Source: Clostridia bacterium
GTDB lineage: Bacteria > Bacillota > Clostridia > Oscillospirales > CAG-272
Length of the DNA: 19,364 nt
NCBI GenBank assembly: GCA_900767415.1
Contig: CAAFYZ010000048.1
Location: 1-19,364 of the forward strand
Reading direction: 5' to 3'
Positions 14,310-19,364 of the stretch are shown here, piece by piece. The translations under genes were made by a program, and so were the position numbers. Numbering within the stretch: position 1 is the first letter of the stretch; every line of letters starts with the position of its first letter. The notes under the pieces are model-generated. The model searched no databases. It was given only the letters and a program-made list of their open reading frames with translations, and had not been told where the DNA came from.

Positions 14310-15650
14310 ATGACGTTGCTTATGCTTTTGCCGCTTCTGATCGCGGCGGTCGGAGGATATTTTCTTTGGAGACTGCGCGCGTTTTTTCTTTTTCACCCCC
14401 TGAGGACGCTCCACACCCTTCGCAGTGCGTTTACGGGAGAAGGGAATTCCTTTCGCACCCTGATGCTTGCGCTCGCCGGGACGCTCGGCGTCGGGAACAT
14501 CACGGGCGTTGCCGTCGGACTTCTTCTCGGCGGGGCGGGGAGTGTCTTTTGGTTGCTTTTCAGCGCACTCTTCGCCACCGTGCTGAAATATGCGGAATCG
14601 ACCCTGACGGCGGGCGGGGAGCATCGGGACGGTATGATCGGCGTCATTCGCCGCCGCCTTCCGGGCGGCAGGTTTTTCTCGACGGTGTACGCCCTGCTTT
14701 GCCTCGGGTTGACGTTCTTTTTGGGCGCGGGATTGCAGTGCCGTGCCGTTGCCGGTGCCGCGGCGACGCTTTGTCGGATTCCCACTTCGGTAAGTGCCGT
14801 GTGCTTTGCCGTCTTTCTTGCCGTCTGCTTTCTCGGCGGCGTCGGGAAAATCGCGGAGAAAACCGCTGTTTTGATTCCGATTACGACCGCTTTGTATATG
14901 TTTCTTTGCATTTTTACGATATTTTCGGGCATTTCCGCCCTGCCGTCCGTTCTTCACGCGATTTTTTCTTCCGCTTTTACGCCGCCTGCCGCCGTCGGCG
15001 GGTGCTGTGGCTTTCTCCTTTCCGATGCCGTGCGGGAGGGGTTTTGCCGCGGACTGCTTTCCAACGAGGCGGGGGCGGGAACCTCGACGCTTGCCCACGC
15101 GGGCAACCGTGCGATGACGCCGGCGGCGGAGGGGACGCTCGGCATCTGCGAGGTCTTTTTCGACACCGTCCTCCTCTGTATGCTGACGGCGTTTTCTCTT
15201 CTTCTCGGAGCGGGAGACCCCGCCCAGTATTCCGACGGCTTTTCTTATCTTTACGCCGCTTTTTCCGCTTTGCCCGCCGCCGTCTTTTCTCCGATCCTGT
15301 TTTTTTGCTTTTTTTCTTTTGCCGCGTCCACGTCGCTTTGTTGGTATTATTACGGTGAGATCGCGTTGAATACGCTTCGGAAAAAGAAAAAAAGAAGAAC
15401 TTTTTATCCGTTCTTCTTTCTTCTTTCGGCAGGCGTCGGCGGGGTATTGTCGGAACTTTTTCTCGTCCGCGCCTGCGACGTTCTTTTGTTTTTTGCAGGG
15501 ATTTTGTCCCTGTCCGCCCTTCTGTACGGTGCCGATGCCGTTCGTGCCGAGACGCTTTCCGCGGGACTTATGACAGCACGGGGAGAGAGGCGAGGGGAGA
15601 GAGACCGTCGAGAGCGCGCGCGAGCGCGGCGTCGCTCATCTCTTCGGTAA
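14310..15650 (+). CDS. AGCS-family amino acid (alanine/glycine):cation symporter
   Basis: A 446-residue polytopic membrane protein of the alanine/glycine:cation symporter family, which imports small amino acids with Na+ or H+. The family core GTLGVGNITGVAVGLLLGG (58-76) is followed by FWLLFSALFATVLKYAE. The second signature SNEAGAGTSTLAHAGN (251-266) leads into GTLGICEVFFDT (275-286). About ten hydrophobic segments are visible. The N-terminus is about 15 residues shorter than usual. The only possible start is this ATG, because an in-frame TGA lies at 14292, and its GGAGGG site is inside the preceding terminator. Residues 420-446 are Arg-rich and are encoded opposite the 3' end of hom, so they look like an accidental extension after loss of an earlier stop. 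Confidence 0.9.
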   Translation: MTLLMLLPLLIAAVGGYFLWRLRAFFLFHPLRTLHTLRSAFTGEGNSFRTLMLALAGTLGVGNITGVAVGLLLGGAGSVFWLLFSALFATVLKYAESTLTAGGEHRDGMIGVIRRRLPGGRFFSTVYALLCLGLTFFLGAGLQCRAVAGAAATLCRIPTSVSAVCFAVFLAVCFLGGVGKIAEKTAVLIPITTALYMFLCIFTIFSGISALPSVLHAIFSSAFTPPAAVGGCCGFLLSDAVREGFCRGLLSNEAGAGTSTLAHAGNRAMTPAAEGTLGICEVFFDTVLLCMLTAFSLLLGAGDPAQYSDGFSYLYAAFSALPAAVFSPILFFCFFSFAASTSLCWYYYGEIALNTLRKKKKRRTFYPFFFLLSAGVGGVLSELFLVRACDVLLFFAGILSLSALLYGADAVRAETLSAGLMTARGERRGERDRRERARARRRSSLR

Positions 15651-16770
15651 GAAACGCACATTCTCCGTCTTCACAGACGATCCGTTTTGCCGTCGGGAAT
15701 CGTGCGGCGAGATCCTGCGGTTCGCGGGCGAGGGAGACGTAGCGTCGCGCCGTATACTCCGCTTTCGGACGTAAAAAAACCTCCCGCGCCGGGCGAAACT
15801 TTGCGGGCGCGGCATGGATTCCGGAGCGAAGGATCAGCGCGAGATCTCCCACGACCGCAGACGCCGTCGGACCGGCACCTGCGCCTCTGCCGTAGAAGAG
15901 GACGTTGCCGACCGGATCGCCGATCACTTCGATCGCGTTGTAGACGCCGTTCACCGCGGCGAGGGGAGAGTCCCCCGGGACGAGATGCGGGGAGACCAGC
16001 ACGTCTGCCCGTCCGTCTTCCGAGAGACGGCATCTGCCGATCAGTTTGACGGTTGCGCCGACCGTTGCCGCGTGGCGGATATCCGCCACGCGGATGTCCG
16101 TGATCCCCGCGGTCGGGATGAGGTCCGGGGAGGGGGACTCCCCCGTGACCAGCGCGGTGAGAATGGCGATTTTTCGACAGGCGTCCGTACCGAGAACGTC
16201 CGCGTCCGGGTTGCGCTCGGCATATCCCTTGGATTGCGCGTCCGCGAGCGCGGCGGAAAAACTTTCGCCGAAGGTGAACATTTTCGTCAGAATATAGTTG
16301 GTCGTTCCGTTGAGAATGCCGCGCACCTCCGTGATCCGGTTCTGACGGAGCACCGCAAGGATCGGCTCGATCACGGGGATTCCCCCGCCGACCGATGCCT
16401 CGAAGCGGTAGCAGACCCCGTTTTCTTCCGCCGCGGCAAGAAACTGCGTACCGTATGTCGCCACGACTTCTTTGTTGGACGTGATGACGTGTTTTTTCGC
16501 ACGGAGCGCGCGCAGGGTATATTCGTACGCCGGGTGCGCGCCGCCCATCACTTCGATGACGGCGGAGATCTCGGGGTCGTTTTCGATGACGGAAAAGTCG
16601 TGTATCACGAGATCGCCAAGCGGAGAGTCCGGGAAGTCGCGAAGATCGAGAATATATTTGATTTTTACCGTGTCGCCCGCGAGCGCGGCGACTTCCGCCT
16701 CCCGCTCTGCGAGCAGGTCGGCGACGCCGCCTCCCACCACGCCGAAGCCGAGAATCGCAATCTGTGTCAT
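15568..16770 (-). CDS. hom: homoserine dehydrogenase
   Basis: A 400-residue cytoplasmic enzyme that reduces aspartate semialdehyde to homoserine with NAD(P)H, on the path to threonine and methionine. The Rossmann motif GFGVVG is at 8-13. TSNKE (98-102) and GILNGTTNYIL (152-162) are typical of the family. NPDADVLGTDACRK (188-201) carries the catalytic Lys201, and YGRGAGAGPTASAVVGDL marks the end of the catalytic domain. The last 60 residues, where many Gram-positive enzymes carry a full ACT domain of about 80 residues, are short and end CAFLTEEMSDAALARALDGL, an ACT-like remnant. The start at 16770 is preceded by GGAGGT; an ATG at 16851 is rejected because it has no such site. The 3' end overlaps the convergent symporter gene by 83 bp. 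Confidence 0.95.
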   Translation of the reverse strand: MTQIAILGFGVVGGGVADLLAEREAEVAALAGDTVKIKYILDLRDFPDSPLGDLVIHDFSVIENDPEISAVIEVMGGAHPAYEYTLRALRAKKHVITSNKEVVATYGTQFLAAAEENGVCYRFEASVGGGIPVIEPILAVLRQNRITEVRGILNGTTNYILTKMFTFGESFSAALADAQSKGYAERNPDADVLGTDACRKIAILTALVTGESPSPDLIPTAGITDIRVADIRHAATVGATVKLIGRCRLSEDGRADVLVSPHLVPGDSPLAAVNGVYNAIEVIGDPVGNVLFYGRGAGAGPTASAVVGDLALILRSGIHAAPAKFRPAREVFLRPKAEYTARRYVSLAREPQDLAARFPTAKRIVCEDGECAFLTEEMSDAALARALDGLSPLASLPVLS

Positions 16771-16868
16771 AAAGAACCTCCGAGCCGAAAATGCCCCTTC
16801 CGAAGCGCGCCGCGAGAGCGCGGAGCGCCGATACGGCCTTCCGACGGACAAAGCATATTTTTGCTAAA

Positions 16869-16897
16869 AGTATACCATGCCGCAGGCAAAAAAGCAA
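16869..16897 (-). promoter_or_regulatory. sigma-A promoter of hom
   Basis: On the minus strand, TTGCTT (16892-16897) and TATACT (16869-16874) are 17 nt apart. The leader to the hom ATG is about 90 nt and GC-rich, with a possible hairpin (CCGCGCTCTCGCGG) but no recognised riboswitch. Confidence 0.75.
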
Positions 16898-16919
16898 GTC
16901 TTTTTTTCACAATCCGCGC

Positions 16920-17405
16920 TTTTTCGCCGCTCGTCCCGCCGTCTTTCCCACCCGCCCCCGCACCGTACCGCGGCGAAAAGGCATTTGCACGCTTTTCGCG
17001 CCGTTTTTCCCGCCCGCGTCTTTTCCACCGTCCTTCTCACCCGCCCCCACACCGCACCGCGGCGAAAAGGCATTTGCACGCTTTTCGCGCCGCTTTTCTC
17101 GCCCGCGTATTTTCCACCGTCCTTCCCGCCCGCCCCCGCACCGCATCGCGGCGAAAAGGCATTTGCACGCTTTTCGCACCGTTTTTCCCGCCCGTGGGTT
17201 TTCCATCGTCCTTCTCACCCCGTCCCACACCGCACCGCACCGCGGCGAAAAGGCGTTCACTTGATTTTCGCACCGTTTTTCCCGCCCGCGTCTTTCTCAC
17301 CGTCTTTCCCACCCGCTCCCGCATCGTACCGCGGCGAAAAGGCGTTCGCTTGATTTTCGCACCGTTTTTCCCGCCCGCGTCTTTCCCACCGTCCTTCTCA
17401 CCCCG
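16920..17405 (+). repeat. 89-bp tandem repeat array, about 5.5 copies
   Basis: The motif CGGCGAAAAGG recurs at 16971, 17060, 17149, 17243 and 17332, at steps of 89, 89, 94 and 89 bp. A partial unit lies before the first, and the last unit ends near 17405. Each unit has the order CGGCGAAAAGG, a short spacer, an arm CTTTTCGC or ATTTTCGC, TTTTTCCCGCCC, CCACCGTCCTTCTCACCC (or a variant), then CACCGC. The GCGAAAA and TTTTCGC arms can pair, so every unit carries a hairpin. The extra 5 bp in the 94-bp step is a CGCAC duplication near 17236. Frames through it on both strands give repetitive Arg/Pro peptides with no start signals. It fills the gap between the hom promoter and the tRNA promoter. Confidence 0.92.
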
Positions 17406-17432
17406 CTTTTTTCTCTTTTTTCGGAAAAAGTC

Positions 17433-17461
17433 TTGACAAAGGGGAGAAAACTTGCTATAAT
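17433..17461 (+). promoter_or_regulatory. consensus sigma-A promoter of tRNA-Ser
   Basis: TTGACA (17433-17438) and TATAAT (17456-17461) are separated by 17 nt, a perfect consensus. Transcription should start near 17468, about 34 nt before the mature tRNA. Confidence 0.92.
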
Positions 17462-17465
17462 AATT

Positions 17466-17493
17466 CGGCAGACTACCAAACGACGGTCTGCCG
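17466..17493 (+). other. hairpin in the tRNA-Ser 5' leader
   Basis: CGGCAGAC (17466-17473) pairs perfectly with GTCTGCCG (17486-17493) over a 12-nt loop, right at the predicted transcript start and 8 nt before the tRNA. It may protect the leader or shape RNase P processing; both are guesses. Confidence 0.6.
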
Positions 17494-17501
17494 TACTTCA
17501 C

Positions 17502-17593
17502 GGAGAAGTACTCAAGAGGTCGAAGAGGCGCCCCTGCTAAGGGTGTAGGCCGGCTATACCGGCGCGAGAGTTCAAATCTCTCCTTCTCCGCCA
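17502..17593 (+). tRNA. tRNA-Ser(GCT)
   Basis: Decodes AGC/AGU. The acceptor stem GGAGAAG (17502-17508) pairs with CTTCTCC (17583-17589), then discriminator G and encoded CCA (17591-17593). The anticodon loop CTGCTAA with anticodon GCT is held by CGCCC/GGGTG. A long variable arm (TAGGCCGGCTATACCGGC) and GTTCAAATC in the T loop are those of a class II serine tRNA. It has its own promoter, leader hairpin and terminator. Confidence 0.98.
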
Positions 17594-17596
17594 AAA

Positions 17597-17647
17597 GAAA
17601 ATAATACGAACACCGAGGCAATTTCGGGGTTCGTATTATTCTTTTCT
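17597..17647 (+). terminator. intrinsic terminator of tRNA-Ser
   Basis: The stem 17600-17611 with 17629-17640 (12 bp) has an inner CCGA/TCGG pairing and is followed by CTTTTCT. It starts 6 nt after the CCA end. Confidence 0.88.
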
Positions 17648-17691
17648 AACGATTATTTCGGCATAAGAATAGAATTATGAATACTTACGAC

Positions 17692-17723
17692 AACAGCCGG
17701 GCGAAAACAATCGCTCGGCTGTT
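17692..17723. terminator. hairpin between tRNA-Ser and the PHP gene, possible terminator
   Basis: The stem 17692-17703 with 17712-17723 is 12 bp with one G-U pair on the plus strand (A-C on the minus strand) and an 8-nt loop. Neither side has a strong U tract, so its role in ending the PHP transcript is uncertain. The rest of the stretch between the tRNA terminator and the PHP gene shows nothing further. Confidence 0.4.
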
Positions 17724-17783
17724 TCTATGCTCTAAAACAGGTACATGCTATGAAAGATCGTATAAGTCTATAAAATTTTCAGA

Positions 17784-19049
17784 TTAACATCCGAAAAAAG
17801 CTTGTTTATACTCTTGCGAGGCGACTTCTATTTTTGCCATAAGATCGGCGCTTTTACTCTCTATCGCTTCGGCGATTCTGCTTGCCGTACCTTTTCTTAT
17901 AGTTTTTATTTCGGGTTCTAAATTATCACATAAAAACCTTGTGTATTTGACAAGTCTGAACGGTCCGTAAACGCGATATTCGTTGCCTATTCGTTCCACG
18001 GCAACCGTTTTCAGATCTTTTACCGCTTGTTTTACGCCGTCAGCACTTTCGCAAAAAGCGTAAGTGAAAAATTTATCGAAAATTTCGGAAACCACGCTGT
18101 GACAGTCGGACGCGCCGACTATCGGCACTTTTATTCCGTCTGCGCGCATTTCGTTATAAATCGCGGTTTGCAGGTTTACTCCGTTGCCCGTGTGATCGTC
18201 GTCGTCAACAACTTCGAACGCATCGAAAATTCCGTTTTTAAGCAAAAATTCGAGCATAGGGGTTTGCATATTATATTCGCCGTAAGCGTCCCAATATGGG
18301 TGGCACAAAACGCTTAGTCCGCCGAATTCGCGTATTTTTTGAGATACCCATAATCGGAAAGCAAATTCTTTTTCATCAATACTGTCGGGCAGGACGTATT
18401 GCTTTTTGATTTCGGCGGCGTTTTGAGTGATTTTTTCAAAAACTCCGTCGGGGTCGACGTTTATTATTTCGTTTACGCTCGAACTCGCACCGAAATTTAT
18501 TATATGGAAATACCCCATACCTCGGTTATGTATTTCTTCGCCGGGGTAGATCTTAAAATATTTGGCGATTTTGTCCATAGTCGCCGCCATTTTTGCCGAG
18601 CCTGCGTACTTGTGGTGGTCGGTTATAGCCATATAATCGAAACCCGCCTCGTAATACGCGGAAACGGTTTCGGTAGGGGTAAACAATCCGTCCGACTCGG
18701 TGGTGTGCAGGTGTGTGTCGCCTTTAAAAGGTGTGAGTTTATACAGATCCTCCTCAAGCGAATAAATTTCGAACGATGCTTTACATGCGGCCGTGTCGAT
18801 ATAAACCCTGTGACGTTGCTCGCCGAAGGGTGTGAAATCAAACTTCGCTTCGCCGCCATTAACATCGATATCCCGGGCTATAAGTCGATTATCTTCATCT
18901 ATCCGATATTTATCCGTGTGCGGAATGTTGTATTTTTCCATGGATTGCACGGACACTGTAACCTTTGTACCGTCAACAAGTTCGTCACCGCTTAAACGCA
19001 GTTCGGTTTTTTCGTTTGCGAGAAGTACTCTCGGAAATAATTTTAACAT
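17784..19049 (-). CDS. PHP-domain metal-dependent phosphoesterase
   Basis: A 421-residue protein with a PHP (polymerase and histidinol phosphatase) domain, a trinuclear-metal hydrolase fold acting on phosphoesters. Residues 1-100 form an extra beta-rich N-terminal domain that I do not recognise. The four PHP motifs follow: KGDTHLHTTESDG (109-121), AITDHHKY (141-148), GEEIHNRG (170-177) and SVLCHPYW (246-253), then GASDCHS (312-318). The residues 280-290 are unusually acidic (VVDDDDHTG). It has no signal peptide, so it is cytoplasmic; the substrate is unknown. AAAGGAG lies 8 nt upstream of the ATG. It starts 34 nt after the esterase gene on the same strand, so the two are probably one operon. 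Base composition is clearly lower in GC than left of the tRNA. Confidence 0.9.
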   Translation of the reverse strand: MLKLFPRVLLANEKTELRLSGDELVDGTKVTVSVQSMEKYNIPHTDKYRIDEDNRLIARDIDVNGGEAKFDFTPFGEQRHRVYIDTAACKASFEIYSLEEDLYKLTPFKGDTHLHTTESDGLFTPTETVSAYYEAGFDYMAITDHHKYAGSAKMAATMDKIAKYFKIYPGEEIHNRGMGYFHIINFGASSSVNEIINVDPDGVFEKITQNAAEIKKQYVLPDSIDEKEFAFRLWVSQKIREFGGLSVLCHPYWDAYGEYNMQTPMLEFLLKNGIFDAFEVVDDDDHTGNGVNLQTAIYNEMRADGIKVPIVGASDCHSVVSEIFDKFFTYAFCESADGVKQAVKDLKTVAVERIGNEYRVYGPFRLVKYTRFLCDNLEPEIKTIRKGTASRIAEAIESKSADLMAKIEVASQEYKQAFFGC

Positions 19050-19083
19050 ATTTATCGCTCCTTTCGTTAAATCGCTTAATAAG

Positions 19084-19364
19084 TTATCTGCTTTGAGAAA
19101 GCAGCCATTCGTAGAGTTCGGGCGTGGTGTAGGCTTGAAACCAACTATCGTGGCAGCAGTTATCGTACAGGGTAAGTCTGACCTTTCCGCCGAAACCGCG
19201 TAATTTTTCGGTCATACGAATCGCTTCTTCCACGAAAATAACGTCGTCCTGTATGCCGTGGAAAATCCAGAGCGGGATATCTTTGATATGCTCGGCGTTC
19301 CAGTACATTCCGCCGCCGCAACAAACGATGCCCGCCGCAAACCTGTCGGCAAAAGTCATAAACA
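19084..19364 (-). CDS. alpha/beta-hydrolase (esterase) C-terminal part, cut by the window edge
   Basis: The last 93 or so residues of a serine hydrolase; the gene enters from the right edge. RFAAGIVCCGGG follows the usual nucleophile region, which itself is outside the window. IPLWIFHGIQDDVI holds the likely catalytic Asp, and CCHDSWFQAY the catalytic His. The protein ends ELYEWLLSQSR, typical of phospholipase/carboxylesterase-type (PHB depolymerase-like) esterases. The ATG at 19359 is internal to the family pattern, so it is probably not the true start. It is the upstream neighbour of the PHP gene, and promoter and start lie beyond the window. Confidence 0.85.
   Translation of the reverse strand, partial: FMTFADRFAAGIVCCGGGMYWNAEHIKDIPLWIFHGIQDDVIFVEEAIRMTEKLRGFGGKVRLTLYDNCCHDSWFQAYTTPELYEWLLSQSR

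Noticed and set aside
16920..17405. CRISPR array
   Set aside because: Units are 89 bp and repeat along their whole length, so there are no unique spacers, and there are no cas genes.
15814..17436. 540-residue plus-strand frame opposite hom that continues into the tandem repeats
   Set aside because: Shadow of hom followed by translated repeats; no ribosome binding site and no recognisable domain.
17037..17621. Minus-strand frame with ERFELSRRYSRPTPLAG-like sequence
   Set aside because: It is the antisense of tRNA-Ser joined to the repeat array, a well-known source of false protein annotations.

Overview
The window looks like a chromosomal piece of a GC-rich gut-type Clostridia (Bacillota). 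This is inferred from Gram-positive gene families (DarA, DUF896, an asparaginyl-tRNA synthetase of the bacterial type), strong AAAGGAG-type ribosome binding sites, and six consensus sigma-A promoters that all have 17-nt spacers. No gene identifies the species.

Layout. Positions 2-142 hold a small acidic peptide gene. It is followed by a strongly foldable stretch ending in an intrinsic terminator (155-393), then about 0.8 kb of gene-free repeat DNA (394-1183) with four copies of a 27-bp GC-rich repeat, a 137-bp MITE-like inverted repeat and a 77-bp tandem duplication. asnS follows with its own promoter and terminator. Next come two tandem, diverged paralogues of the heparinase II/III superfamily (2826-6788). 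Neither has a signal peptide, and a piece of a third copy's 3' end lies in front of the first.

A strong terminator at 6791-6830 closes both this run and a convergent minus-strand group. Reading along the minus strand, that group is PfkB-type sugar kinase, SAM-methyltransferase-like protein, copper P-type ATPase, a second promoter, sugar-phosphate isomerase-like TIM barrel, and the cyclic-di-AMP receptor DarA. The kinase promoter is back-to-back with a plus-strand promoter driving DUF896, a zinc-ribbon/membrane-anchor protein and a Gfo/Idh/MocA oxidoreductase, which are coupled by ATGA overlaps. A terminator after the oxidoreductase carries, in its 3' arm, the ribosome binding site of an AGCS amino-acid:cation symporter. 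The symporter gene runs 83 bp into the convergent homoserine dehydrogenase gene.

From 16920 to 17405 there are about five and a half 89-bp tandem repeats with an internal hairpin. They sit between the hom promoter and a consensus promoter for tRNA-Ser(GCT). The DNA after the tRNA is visibly AT-richer (42% GC in 18901-18960 versus 62% in 16141-16200, hand counts). It carries a PHP-domain phosphoesterase and the 3' part of an esterase gene, so the tRNA may mark the edge of acquired DNA.

I found no CRISPR array, transposase, phage gene or defence system. The most unusual signals are the terminator-embedded ribosome binding site, the tandem repeats before the tRNA, the structured stretch near the left edge, and the traces of past copy-number change in the heparinase array.
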